This document shows positions 36,701-46,572 of a DNA stretch of 64,000 bases, piece after piece. The stretch is from Candidatus Dechloromonas phosphoritropha (GTDB lineage: Bacteria; Pseudomonadota; Gammaproteobacteria; Burkholderiales; Rhodocyclaceae). Both the position numbers and the translations under genes were made by a program. Position 1 is the first letter of the stretch; every line of letters starts with the position of its first letter. The stretch covers positions 603,204 through 667,203 of the forward strand of contig JADKGN010000005.1 of assembly GCA_016722705.1 (NCBI GenBank), given 5' to 3'. Under the pieces are notes generated by a model, which saw nothing but the letters and a program-made list of their open reading frames with translations, had not been told where the DNA came from and ran no database searches.

Positions 36701-39700
36701 GAGTCCGTGCCGGTGCGGCCGATTTTCCAGGTCGCTGCAACAAGCGCATCGCCCGGCTCGGTTCGCCTGATGGCACCGGTGCCGTCGGCCCGTGCTGCGG
36801 TTGTCGAGGCCGACGCGCACTATCAGTCGAACGGCACCCAGATCATCGACCGAGGCCTCGGCAGCGCGGCCGGCACCACGTTGCAATCGAATACGACGCT
36901 GGTGAACAGCATCCTCGTCGACGACAAGGAACCCATTGTGTTAGCCGGCACCGACCTGTTGGAGACCACGACGAAGTACCGCTTCACGCAATTCGCCGAC
37001 CCGAACAGCAGCCTGTTCTTACGCCAGGTGTGGCGCCACGGCGTGACCGGCTTGCTCAGTCCTGACCCATTGGACGACGAGGATTCGGAAACTCTCTATC
37101 GGCAACTTTTGCCGCTCGACGGTTTTGATTTTGCAGCGTCCTACGAGCCCAACACCGCTTGGGTGGCCACGCCATACCCCAAGGGCGAGATCGATTTCGA
37201 CGACAGTTCGCCCTGCGCATGGTCGAACTGGGAACTCTTTTTCCATATCCCGATGACCATCGCGACCCGGCTGATGCGCAACGAGCGCCACGCCGAAGCG
37301 CGACTATGGATGCAGCACATCTTCGACCCAACTGCCGCCGACGACGCCGGCCCCGAGGGCTTCTGGAAGATCAAGCCCTTCTACGAGGAGCAGCAGGGTG
37401 GGGCCGTGCAGTCGCTCGACGAATTGCTGACAACTGGCAATAGCGCCTACGAGCAGCAGGTCGAGGCCTGGGTAGCCGATCCCTTCCAGCCCCACGTGAT
37501 TGCCAGGTTGCGCATTTCGGCCTACATGCAATTCGTCGTGATGCGCTACCTGAGCTCGTTGATCGGCGAGGCGGACCTGCTGTTCCGCCGCGACACGCGC
37601 GAATACATCGATCAAGCGCGGCAACTCTATGTGCTGGCCAGCAGCATCCTGGGCGAACGACCGATCATGCTGCCGGCGCAGGAGACATTCATCACAACGC
37701 CGAACCTGCTGCTGAACCGGTTCCGATTCGACTGGAACGGGCTGGCAGGCGGCAATCCACTGGACTCGCTGACGTCGTGGCTTTCGGTGGGTTTGCCTGG
37801 GGCTTCGACAACACCGAAGAGGAGCATCGGCTTGGCAAGTGGCGGGCTGACCGTCGATGCCACGGGTGCTGGCGGTGCCTTGTCCACCTCATTCGGCGGG
37901 ACCGGGCACGCTGTCACGCTGGGCAGCGCCAGCGGGGTGGATACCTTGTTGCTGATGTGCATCCCGCACAACGATGTCCTGTATGGCTACTGGGACCTGG
38001 TCGCCGATCGTCTGTTCAAGATCCGGCACAGCATGAATTTGAGCGGCCAGGTCAGGCAGCTTGCGCTGTTTGCGCCGCCAATAGACCCTGCGTTACTGGT
38101 ACGTGCTGCCGCCGCGGGCCTGGATATCGAGGCCGTTCTGAGCGGGCAGTTTGCGCCGCGCTCGAACTACCGGTTCGCCTTCATGTTGCAGAAAGCCCTG
38201 GAGCTTTGCGGCGAAGCGCGCAATTTGGGCCAGATGCTGCTGGCCGCTCTCGAGAAGCGCGATGCCGAGCAACTCGGCGTGTTGCGCAGCACACACGAGC
38301 TTGGGCTGTTGGCGGCGATTCGCTCGCTCAAGACGAAGAGTGTCGATGAGGCAGATGCCTCGCTGGCGAGCCTTGTGGAGAGCCGAGAAGCGGCGCAGTT
38401 CAGGATCGAGTACTACTCGGGCCTGGAAAGGGTCAACGCGGGAGAGCAGAAGAGCCTCGATGCTTTGGAGAAGGGCCGAGTTTTCCAGATCGCGGCCGAG
38501 ATCGCCGAGACGTCGGCAGGCCTCTTGAATCTTTTGCCAAATATATCGATCGGCTTCGCACCCCCAGCTCCTCCATCGACATCGATTTCCTTCGGCGGCT
38601 CGAATCTCGGTGCTGCGGTGCAAGCCACCGCAAGTGCGGCCAGGGCGCTTGCAAACGCCAAGACCTACGAAGCTTCGAAGGCCAGCACGATGGCGGGATA
38701 CGGCCGCCGGTCGCGCGACTGGCGCTTCCAGGCCGATCTGGCACGGCGCGACGTCAAACAATTCGACAAGCAGATCCTGGCTGCCGAGATACGCAAGCAG
38801 AGTGCCGAAACCGATCGTGACAATCACGACAAGCAGATTGACCAAGCCAAGCAGGTCGATGAATTTCTCAAGCTCAAGTTCAGCAACCAGCAACTCTACG
38901 GCTGGATGGTTTCCAAGCTGGCGTCCGTGCATTTCCAGGCCTATCAGATGGGCTACCAGATGGCCGTGCAGGCCGAGGCCGCATTCAGAGAGGAGTTGGG
39001 CCCCGCCGAACAATCGATGTCGTTCATCAAGTTCGACAACTGGGACAGTCTCAAGAAGGGGCTGCTCGCCGGGGACCTGCTGTGCCAGCAGCTGCGCCAA
39101 ATGGAAGTTGCTCACATTGCCGCCAACAAGCGCGAGCTCGAGATCACGAAGCACATCTCCCTGTTCCAGCTCGATCCGACCGCTCTACTGGCACTCCGCG
39201 AAACCGGCAGTTGCGATATCCATATCCCCGAGGTGTTGTTCAACATGGATTTCGCGGGCCACTATTTCCGCCGCATCAAGTCGGCGCGCATCTCGATTCC
39301 CTGTGTGGTCGGCCCCTATACCAACGTCAGCGGCGTCTTGACGCTGACCGAAAGCTGGACAAGAAGGAACGCGAATCTCGCCGACCCGACTCAGCCGGAA
39401 CGTGACCTGACGGTCTCCCCGCAGACCGCCATCGCGACCAGCAGCGCCAATCAGGATGGTGGCGTATTTGAGCTCAGCTTCAGCGATCCGCGCTACCTTC
39501 CATTCGAAGGCGAAGGGGCCGTCAGCACCTGGCGGCTGGAACTCCCGAGCGCCGTCCGAGCCTTCGACTATGACACCATCACCGACGTAATCCTGCATTT
39601 GAGCTATTCGGCACGTGATGGGGGTGCCACAGTGCAGGAAGACGGGGCCACCAGCTTCAAACAGGCGGTGAGCGAAGGACTGACTGCCGCGCTGAACGAC

Positions 39701-40174
39701 CTGAAATCGCTGCTCGAACAACCGGATGTGAGCTTGTCGCGCCTCTTCAGCCTGCGCCAGGAGTTCGCCGCCGAGTGGAACCGCCTACTCTTTCCGGGCG
39801 AGGGCCAGCCGCAAACGCTGACCTTGAGTCTGACCAAGCGGCATTTTCCGAAGTACCTGGATTATGTCTGGCTGGATTCGTCAGCTGCACCCATCGTTTT
39901 GGTGGTCGACTCACTCAACGTCTTCCTCAACCCCGCCCTCGATCACCCGATCGACGCGGCGGGCGTCGTCTTCAAGGTCAACAATTCGACGGCCAGCGAT
40001 AGCGACCCACCGGGACTCATCGAGTTCGAAGCGGTGTCCGGCCTGTCCGGCAACACTATTGACAACTTGGCGGGGCTGACTCTCACGCTCACGATCAACA
40101 ATGGCACATTGCTTCCAGAGGCGTGGAAGGATATGTACTTCCTCGTGAGATATCGCGTGAACATAGGCGGCTAG
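30789..40174 (+). CDS. Tc toxin TcA subunit with N-terminal peptidoglycan-binding domain, one frameshift
   Basis: The start is the ATG at 30789 after AAAGGA. Residues about 8-75 form a PG_binding_1-like domain (GPEVADLHEALALLGFAIA, RFGPTTQAALSKFQ). Residues about 105-195 form a transthyretin-like domain (SVQGEVVKPDGAPVPNQIVRAYD). The VRP1/TcA shell follows. The neuraminidase-like region (YFYRRLEDHLHWTPWERIQLDM, NGKLYLFWPEF), a coiled segment, and the C-terminal TcA-TcB binding region with long helices (about 2500-3128) complete it. TcA pentamers inject the effector. The frame breaks at the T5 run 31606-31610; one more T, or a -1 slip, restores LPTALFYGLLRGGEPT, giving about 3128 residues. Phase variation, error and true loss cannot be separated here. 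The 30563-30788 spacer has no gene I support. Confidence 0.88.
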
Positions 40175-40192
40175 CCTGAACGCCAGACCAAC

Positions 40193-40226
40193 GCGCGCTC
40201 CCATGGCAGCAGACATGGGAGCGCGC
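40193..40226. terminator. 13-bp perfect hairpin after the TcA gene
   Basis: GCGCGCTCCCATG (40193-40205) is exactly complementary to 40214-40226, with an 8-base loop, 19 bases after the TcA stop. There is no T run, so it may act as an mRNA-end stabiliser or weak terminator rather than a classical terminator. Confidence 0.6.
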
Positions 40227-41083
40227 CGCGGTACCCGGGGCCGATCAAAACGGGCAGGTAGAAGCAGACTCCCGGCAAACCGTCGCAAGCGGGCGCGATA
40301 CTGGCATGTTCCTCGATCCGAGCACATTCCAGGCAAGGAAAGGTGCCGAATCTCTTTGCGGCACTCGCAAGCTGGCCGCTACAGGCGGCCATCGCGTTCC
40401 GCGATACTGCAAGGAGGGGAGACGCGCGGACCCAAAGCGATGCTTGCCGTCACGCGCATCGTCCTGCAGGTGGTCGGAGCGTATCTGTGGGGAAGAACCC
40501 CAGGGCGCCGGTTCCGCGGCTCCTGGGCTCAGTGGTCTTTGCTCAAGGGTCCGGAGCGTCGCCGGCGCACCACATCTTTTCGGGTGCTCCATCATCGACG
40601 ACGTACGATGCCGCGGCGATGACACGTCCAAGACATCGTGATCTGTTGCATGCGACGGTCGGCAATGGTTAGATGGACGGTCATTACGGTTTCAAAGTCG
40701 GATGTCCGTTGTTGGCCGAAAGTGTGAGTACGGCTAAGTTGCCAGAAAGCCGACGTCCGCGGTAGGCACTCTGGTTCCTGTCTGGTGTTGGTCGGCTTCA
40801 ATCCTCCAGGCTCATAGCTGCTCCACAAGTTTGTGGATCAGGATCTTCTCGACCACAGCCCTGCTTTCGGCTTTGGCCTGGTTCCAGCGAATTCATGCGG
40901 TGACGATCCGCTTCGCTTACTCCTGGCATATTGACTACGCTTGCCCATCGGACTGAGCGACAGGTCGCTTTCGTCGACCATTTTGCGGTGAAATCTTCAC
41001 CCACGGCAGAACGCCCCCATCAGTGTCGCGATGCCGGCCCGGCGTTCTCTTCGCGCAGAACGTAGTCGTCGCCCAATACGGCC
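40227..41083. other. gene-free stretch between toxin locus and prophage-like module
   Basis: Several short frames exist on both strands, but none has family-like sequence or a convincing RBS. I see nothing recognisable. It may be a decayed mobile segment. Confidence 0.5.
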
Positions 41084-41314
41084 CTAGCCCTCCGGCGCAA
41101 ACCCGTTGCGCTCCCGGCAGCGTGGCGTCATCAGCTTGCGGGCGCCGGCCCTGGCGATGATCTTGCGATTGACCAGCCAAAACATTGCGGCACGAACCGG
41201 ATATTCCGGGACACCCATCTGTTCGGCGATCTCGAAGGTGGTGAACGAATCGATCGGGTGTTTCTTCATCGCAGCGAACACGGTTTCGGTAGTTACGCGA
41301 ATCGGCTCGGACAT
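41084..41314 (-). CDS. small winged-helix-like hypothetical protein
   Basis: The 76-residue frame reads MSEPIRVTTETVFAAMKKHP, then IDSFTTFEIAEQMGVPEYPVRAAMFWLVNRKIIARAGAR. The helix-turn-helix-like pattern (EIAEQMGVPEYPVRAAMFWL) suggests a short DNA-binding protein, common in phage early regions. No specific family is recognised. It is the last gene of the minus-strand prophage-like run. Confidence 0.55.
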   Translation of the reverse strand: MSEPIRVTTETVFAAMKKHPIDSFTTFEIAEQMGVPEYPVRAAMFWLVNRKIIARAGARKLMTPRCRERNGFAPEG

Positions 41315-41361
41315 CCGCCCGTGTTCCGGAAATGGACACGGCCAGTATTTTCAGGCGCCTG

Positions 41362-41586
41362 CTAGCACCGAGTATTTACTATGACCATCGCCGGCAACCA
41401 GAATCGGCTGAAACCCGTGAGACGCGGCGCGGGCAACGCCTTTATTTCCTCAAAGTCGAGGCCAAAACCAGATACCAGGCGCTCAAATTCCGGAAGCTCT
41501 ACTAACATGCGCTTCATTGGTGACATCCTCGGTACGACCTTAGCCTCGATTGCCTTCAAGCGGCGGGATATGGATTCAGTACTCAT
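41362..41586 (-). CDS. hypothetical protein of the prophage-like module
   Basis: The ATG at 41586 overlaps the end of the upstream gene by 11 bases. The 74 residues (MSTESISRRLKAIEAKVVPRMSP, then ELPEFERLVSGFGLDFEE) look helical and soluble. I do not recognise the family. The overlap and strand support a real gene. Confidence 0.5.
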   Translation of the reverse strand: MSTESISRRLKAIEAKVVPRMSPMKRMLVELPEFERLVSGFGLDFEEIKALPAPRLTGFSRFWLPAMVIVNTRC

Positions 41587-41962
41587 GCTTGCTGCCCTCC
41601 ACTGGTAGCGACCTGGTCGAAACACTGGGCGACGATGCACCCGGCGCGACGCCAAACGCGTTGCCCGTGAGCGTGTCGAGGAATGTGGCTGGATCCAAGT
41701 CGGCCAGTACCACCTCGCAATAGTGGTCGAAATAGCGTACGCCCTCGATCGGCTCGCGCGCCTTGGCCGGTTTGACGAAGACGACGACGCCCACTTGACC
41801 ACCAAGCGCCTTCGCTTCGGAAACGTCCCGCGCGTGCGCCTCCCAAGCAACCGGATTATTGCCGGCATCGCTACTCGGCTCGAACAGGATCATCACGGGC
41901 CGCCTCGGTTTCACGCTCGCCTCGTTCTTCTCCAGGCGCAGACGCATGTTGGCTGTGGTCAT
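41576..41962 (-). CDS. hypothetical protein of the prophage-like module
   Basis: The 128 residues include RRPVMILFEPSSDAG, VAWEAHARDVSEAKALGGQVGVVVFVKP and IEGVRYFDHYCEVVLADLDP. No known family is recognised. It lies 10 bases after the DUF5681 gene on the same strand and overlaps the next one. Confidence 0.55.
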   Translation of the reverse strand: MTTANMRLRLEKNEASVKPRRPVMILFEPSSDAGNNPVAWEAHARDVSEAKALGGQVGVVVFVKPAKAREPIEGVRYFDHYCEVVLADLDPATFLDTLTGNAFGVAPGASSPSVSTRSLPVEGSKHEY

Positions 41963-41972
41963 GGCTTTCCCT

Positions 41973-42389
41973 TCAACTGCTGTTCAATCGAATCCAGCGC
42001 TGCGCGAGGTCGGTGGTTTCGAGGCTGCGGCGTTGTTGGTCGATCAGGCCTGCCAGCGCTTGACCTTCGGCGGGCAGGAGGTCACCACCAGCGACAGCGG
42101 CCAGAACCTTAGCCTGCGCTGCCGAGCAATCGGCGACCCCGTTGATAGCTGGCAAGTCAATCGACATGGCACGCTCTCGAACCGCCGGCACCAACTTGTC
42201 GATCACGAGACGTGCGGCAACCACATCGCCGGACTTTGCCGCGGCAATCACTATGCGAACAACCTCGTTCAACTCGCCCTCCATTGCCGCGATGGCGAGC
42301 AATGTCGCTCGGTTTCGGCTGCCCTTCGGCCTTCCCTTCGGATTGCCGCTTTGGCCTTTGCTCCAACCTACTCCTGGTTTCCCACTCAT
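41973..42389 (-). CDS. DUF5681-type protein (GQSGNPKGRPKGSRN motif)
   Basis: The 138-residue protein starts MSGKPGVGWSKGQSGNPKGRPKGSRNRATLLAIA, the DUF5681 signature often found at the N-terminus of phage packaging-related proteins. A region enriched in alpha helix follows (EVVRIVIAAAKSGDVVAARLVIDKLVP). It may be a small terminase-like or DNA-binding protein. The gap 42390-42641 upstream holds no clear gene. Confidence 0.65.
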   Translation of the reverse strand: MSGKPGVGWSKGQSGNPKGRPKGSRNRATLLAIAAMEGELNEVVRIVIAAAKSGDVVAARLVIDKLVPAVRERAMSIDLPAINGVADCSAAQAKVLAAVAGGDLLPAEGQALAGLIDQQRRSLETTDLAQRWIRLNSS

Positions 42390-42641
42390 CTTGTACTCCT
42401 CGCTGCAATAACAGCATCAAAGTCTCCACGGCCCGCCAGCAATTCAGCTGCATTTCTGGCAAAGAACGCTACGCCGCCGGGTTCACGAACGCGATCAAGA
42501 AAGAGCTGTTGCGCTTCCGATAGCCTCCCCCCAGGCGACCAAGGGCGCGTGCGGCTTTGCTAGTGTCCATTGCGAACGATGGACTCGGTGGCATTAATGT
42601 GATCGGCTGCAATATTCAGGATGTTGTTTCTCCTTCGTGGA

Positions 42642-43175
42642 TCAATTTATTCCGTGGATTTTCTCGGTGTTGAGAACCTGGAAGCCGGCGTCTTCAAGCG
42701 CGACCAAGTCGTTCATAATTTCGGCCTCCGACTTTCCACACATGTGTGCAACGGTCCCGACTGAAAATGTCGGCACGCCGTCGTCGGTATCGCCATCTGG
42801 AGTGACATCGAATATTTCATCGAACATCCGATCCATTTCCGCCTTCCACCACGGCGGCGCCAGGCGCATCGCCGTCACGGAAGCAGCCATGAGTTCCTGA
42901 CGGTCTGCTTCGTCGTCGCCGTAGTTTTGGGTTTCACAGAAACGCTTCATGGCCGCGCGAAACTCAAGACTGCCGGGGTTCAGTTGCATTGGCAAGGGCG
43001 GCAATCCAGCCGTGGCAAGCTCGGCCTCGATCTCGTCGATTACGTCTGCGGGAGCAGACAAAAAGGCATCTATTATTTCTTGGTCGATGGCATCGCCTTG
43101 CTGCATGCGTTCGGCAGCTGCGGAAAGCTTCATTAAGGCAGAAATACGCTGCACAAATTCAGGGATGGTGTTCAT
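42642..43175 (-). CDS. hypothetical protein of the prophage-like module
   Basis: The 177-residue acidic protein (MNTIPEFVQRISALMKLS, AIDQEIIDAFLSAPADVIDEIEAELA, WKAEMDRMFDEIFDVTPDGDTDDG, SEAEIMNDLVALEDAGF) has no family I recognise. Its start overlaps the end of the upstream gene by four bases. Operon context supports expression. Confidence 0.55.
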   Translation of the reverse strand: MNTIPEFVQRISALMKLSAAAERMQQGDAIDQEIIDAFLSAPADVIDEIEAELATAGLPPLPMQLNPGSLEFRAAMKRFCETQNYGDDEADRQELMAASVTAMRLAPPWWKAEMDRMFDEIFDVTPDGDTDDGVPTFSVGTVAHMCGKSEAEIMNDLVALEDAGFQVLNTEKIHGIN

Positions 43176-43459
43176 CTTTTCTCCTTTCGGTGAATACGGA
43201 TTGCCTCAGCTTCGATTGCGAAGTAGTCGGCCCAAAGTTGGTAGCGCCGCTCGTGGTCATCGATGGCCGCTGGCACTTCAACGCCGGCGGCGATGATGAT
43301 CATCAGGCCTTCGCGCAGTTGATCGGGGCCAGTCGTCAGATCTCGGCGCAGCTGAGCCTTGAACTCGGCCATGTTGGATTCGGTGAACTCACCCGTCGCC
43401 AGACGATTAGCTTCCCAAGCCTCGAAGTCATCACGTAATTTTCGGGTAACGGTAGCCAT
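43172..43459 (-). CDS. hypothetical protein following the helicase gene
   Basis: The 95 residues (MATVTRKLRDDFEAWEANRLATGEFTESN, then IDDHERRYQLWADYFAIEAEAIRIHR) are not assigned. The start overlaps the helicase stop (TGATG arrangement), so it is translationally coupled to it. Confidence 0.55.
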   Translation of the reverse strand: MATVTRKLRDDFEAWEANRLATGEFTESNMAEFKAQLRRDLTTGPDQLREGLMIIIAAGVEVPAAIDDHERRYQLWADYFAIEAEAIRIHRKEKR

Positions 43460-44363
43460 CAGAAGTCCACCTCGTCGTTTTCGGCAAACAACCTCATGGC
43501 CCTGGATTGATCGGTTGCTGCCTGCTGATACGTCTGGCTGCTACGGTCGAACCAGAGTTGTATCCGGCCCTCCCACTCGCCGTGTCTATGTTTGCAAACG
43601 ATCAGCAGGGCGTCTGCTTCTGCATCCTTGCCGTGGTCGCCTTTTTCCTGCGCTTCTTCCTTGCACTTGTTGCGCCACACTGAAAAAACGTTGTCGGCCA
43701 GGTCGGTGATCGAGGCCGATCCACGCACATCGAACTTTCCGGGGGCGTCAGTTCGTCCTTGCCCTTGCGGCTGTGGGCCAGCAAATGAACCGCCTGGCCG
43801 GTGTCGTGGGCATGGGTGGCGAGCGCCAAGACGAACTGCTTCTGCTCGTTGTACCCATCTTCTGCAATGCCGCATGAAAGCAGGTTGTCGACCACCAGGT
43901 GTGTAACCCCGAGTTGCTCATGGCAGTACCTTCCAACGGCCAGGATGCGATCGGGGCTAACCTGTCCCGATTGGTCGTAGAGCCAAAGTCGGTCATTCGT
44001 CCAGTCGTGAAGGTCGTGGACGCTTCTCCGATCCGGCGCGTTGCGTCCGAATGCCTGACGGCAAAGGCGCTGCATCGTGCTGAATGGTTTCATTTCCATG
44101 CTGGCAATGCAGACGCGCTCGCCCGGTGCCATGAGGTTCAATGCAACTTGGCCGATCATCATGCTTTTGCCGTGGCCACTGATGCCCGGCCAGATGCTCA
44201 ATTCGCCACCACGCAACCTGACCAGTTGATGCGTTTTTGACCATGGCAACGTCGCCCCGGTCTGATGCTGCGGGCGCTCGAAAGCCCACTGTGTCAGGAT
44301 AGTTGTCCCTTTGGTCTGATTTAGACTTCAGACCAGAACAGCAGGGGCGAGGAAGAGGACGAC

Positions 44364-44849
44364 GTGAGATATCCGAAGGAACTGAAGCAGAAAGTATTGT
44401 CGCGAATGATGGCGCCGGGGAATGAGACGGTGTCGGTGTTGGCGCGGGCGTTCAACGTAACAGAAGCGACACTGTATGCGTGGCGGCGGGTTGCCCTGGA
44501 AGCCGGGGTTGCGGTGCCGGGTGACGGGCGCAACGCCGAGCAGTGGGCCGGGCCTGCAAAGTTTGCGGTGGTGCTGGAAACGGCACCGCTAGCGGAAGCG
44601 GAGTTGGGCGAATACTGCCGTGCGCGGGGTTTGTTTGTGGCGCAGGTACGGGAGTGGCGGGAGGTGTGCGAGTCTGCCTTTATGCCGCCTGCAGGCGGCA
44701 TAAAGGCAGACTCGGCGAAGGCTGACCGGCTGCGCATTCGTGAGTTGGAGCGTGATCTGGGTCGCAAGGACCGGGCCTTGGCGGAAACGGCGGCGCTATT
44801 GATTCTGAGAAAAAAAGCCGCGGCGATCTGGGGGGAAGAGGACGAATGA
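44364..44849 (+). CDS. IS3-type orfA (HTH protein) with in-frame palindromic insertion
   Basis: The 161-residue protein starts MRYPKELKQKVLSRMMAPGNETVSVLARAFNVTEATLYAWRR, an HTH_Tnp_1-type DNA-binding domain, and ends RKDRALAETAALLILRKKAAAIWGEEDE. Between REWREVCE and SAKADRLRIRELERD lie about 13 residues (SAFMPPAGGIKAD) encoded by a perfect 46-bp palindrome that relatives are not expected to have. The frame stays open. Its stop overlaps the orfB ATG. Confidence 0.85.
   Translation: MRYPKELKQKVLSRMMAPGNETVSVLARAFNVTEATLYAWRRVALEAGVAVPGDGRNAEQWAGPAKFAVVLETAPLAEAELGEYCRARGLFVAQVREWREVCESAFMPPAGGIKADSAKADRLRIRELERDLGRKDRALAETAALLILRKKAAAIWGEEDE
44669..44714. repeat. 46-bp perfect palindrome in IS3-type orfA
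   Basis: The 23-base half CGAGTCTGCCTTTATGCC-GCCTG is followed directly by its exact reverse complement, with no spacer; the centre is CTG|CAG. About 39 bases look like the true insertion, the rest being fortuitous flank symmetry. It encodes an in-frame SAFMPPAGGIKAD. Confidence 0.85.
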
Positions 44850-45905
44850 TCGGCACCCAAGATCGCCGCGACGCGGTAACGCTGATCGACGAAGCGGTAG
44901 CGAGTGGCGCCCGGCTGTTTCGGGCCTGTGCCGAACTGAATCTGAGCCTCCCGCACCTACCGGCGCTGGACAGAAGTCCAGGGTGAGGTGAAGGCTGACC
45001 AGCGCCCTGACGCCGCCCGTCCGACGCCGGCCAATGCGCTGAGCAAGGACGAGCGGCAGCACTTGGTGGCGGTGTCCTGCCAGCCCGAGTTTGCCAGTCT
45101 GCCGCCTTCGCAGATCGTGCCCATGCTGGCGGATCAAGGCCTCTACCTGGCCAGCGAATCCACCTTCTACCGGGTCCTCAAGGCCCATGACCTCCAACAT
45201 CACCGAGGCCGCGCCGCCGCGCCAAGTCATAGCGAACCAAAGCGCCATCAGGCCACCGCACCGAACCAGGTATGGGTGTGGGATATCACCTGGTTGCCGG
45301 GGCCGCTTGCGGGCACCTACTACTACCTCTACCTGATGCTCGACCTGTTCTCGCGCAAGGTGGTGGGCTGGGAAGTGTATGAGGAAGAGACGGCTGAACT
45401 GGCGTCTGGGGTCATCCGCAAAGCCAGTCTGGCTGAAGGCCGGGGGATGACGCCGCTGGTGCTGCACGCTGACAACGGCAGTCCCATGAAGGGTGCCACA
45501 ATGCTGACAACCTTGCAGAAGCTCGGCATCGCACCGTCCTTCAGCCGTCCCGGCGTGTCCGATGACAATGCCCAGGCGGAAGCCTTCTTCCGCACCCTCA
45601 AGTACCGACCCGGCTATCCGGGCAAGGGATTCAAATCCCTCGACGAAGTGCGCCAGTGGGTGATGAAATTCGTGCGCTGGTACAACACCACGCACCGGCA
45701 CTCGGCACTCAAATTCGTCACCCCGGCCCAACGACACCAGGGCGCCGATATTGTCGTACTGCAAGCGCGCGAAGCGCTCTACGCTGAGGCCAAAGCCGCC
45801 AAGCCGGAGCGCTGGCGCGGCCCTATCCGAAACTGGGATCGCCCCGCAATCGTGTACCTCAACCCAATACGACAACAGGATAACAAACTAAAAAAGGCCG
45901 CTTAA
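44846..45905 (+). pseudogene. IS3-type orfB (rve integrase), frameshifted
   Basis: From ATG 44846 the frame reads MIGTQDRRDAVTLIDEAVASGARLFRACAELNLSL and then breaks because of an extra C near 44951. The shifted frame continues RTYRRWTEVQGEVKADQRP and the integrase core: VWVWDITWLPGP (D), DLFSRKVVGWEVYEEE, LHADNGSPMK (D), SDDNAQAEAFFRTLKY (E) and RWYNTTHRHSALKFVTPAQRH. The core is complete. The single frameshift should prevent OrfB or OrfAB production. Confidence 0.82.
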
Positions 45906-46041
45906 GTAACGTGACAACTATCTTGACAAACAACGAAAGCGGAAATTACTTGATCGACCCAGTCGCTTGCCGGGCGCACTGATGCGCCCTCATCGGGGCC
46001 GGCGAGGAAGGCGTCGAAATCGATATCGTCAGGGATCGTGT

Positions 46042-46572
46042 TCATGCCGCCTCCCATGCCTTGCCAAAAATTCGTCGGAATCCGGCTTGTGCCATCTCAA
46101 CCAGGGCAGCGTCGAAACGGTCAGCATTCACCATGGCGCGGCACTTCGCCTGCCTGGCGATGAGCTGGCAGCATTCGCCTGCCGGCTTGTCGGTGCCGAT
46201 CCCAGCCCATGCAACGCGCTGGCAGATGTCCATGCGGCGCCCACTTTTTGTGGCTGGCCGATAGCCGTTCAAGGAAACGTTCACGCCGTCCTGCCTGTCG
46301 GCGAACCACACCGACAGCGATCCCGGCTTTGCTGCCACGATGGCTTTGACGATACCGGCCAAATTTGGCGTATTGGACTCGATTATGACGGCCACTGACA
46401 GGCCTACCAACACCCGCCAGTCGTAGGCACGCTCTGCCTTGGCGATGATTACCGGGTTAGATTCACGCAGCGGACCAAGGAAGGAAACCAGCACAAGGTC
46501 TGCCGGCCGCTTACCACTTGAGCGCAGCGCAATTATTTCGGCGGCGCCGTAGGGGAGGTCTCGGGCGCTCAC
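46042..46572 (-). CDS. hypothetical protein of the prophage-like module
   Basis: The 176-residue protein (MSARDLPYGAAEIIALRSSGKRPADLVLVSF, YDWRVLVGLSVAVII, SVWFADRQDGVNVSLNGYRPATKSGRRMDICQRVAWAGIG) matches no family I can name. It overlaps the replication-protein stop and the helicase start by four bases each, so it belongs to the same translationally coupled replication operon. Confidence 0.6.
   Translation of the reverse strand: MSARDLPYGAAEIIALRSSGKRPADLVLVSFLGPLRESNPVIIAKAERAYDWRVLVGLSVAVIIESNTPNLAGIVKAIVAAKPGSLSVWFADRQDGVNVSLNGYRPATKSGRRMDICQRVAWAGIGTDKPAGECCQLIARQAKCRAMVNADRFDAALVEMAQAGFRRIFGKAWEAA

Larger units (their letters stand above)
44292..45928 (+). mobile_element. IS3-type insertion sequence inside the helicase gene
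   Basis: The ends TGTCAGGATAGTTGTC (44292) and, reverse complemented, TGTCAAGATAGTTGTC (45928) form inverted repeats with one mismatch. It carries orfA and orfB. I see no flanking target duplication. It separates codons of the phage helicase that otherwise read on. Confidence 0.85.
43459..46045 (-). pseudogene. DnaB/Twinkle-type phage helicase, split by an IS3 element and frameshifted
   Basis: The first 38 codons (MNTIPDDIDFDAFLAG... to VISAF) lie at 46045-45929. An IS3-type element occupies 44292-45928. The gene resumes QWAFERPQHQTGATLPWSKTHQLVRLRGGEL with Walker A GISGHGKSMM and Walker B THLVVDNLLS. Near 43745 a frameshift interrupts DELTPP / GKFDVRGSASITDLADNVFSVWRNK, which runs to EVDF and the stop. 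RecA-fold helicases of this kind unwind phage DNA during replication. Two independent lesions make it a pseudogene. Its start overlaps the 46042 gene. Confidence 0.8.
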
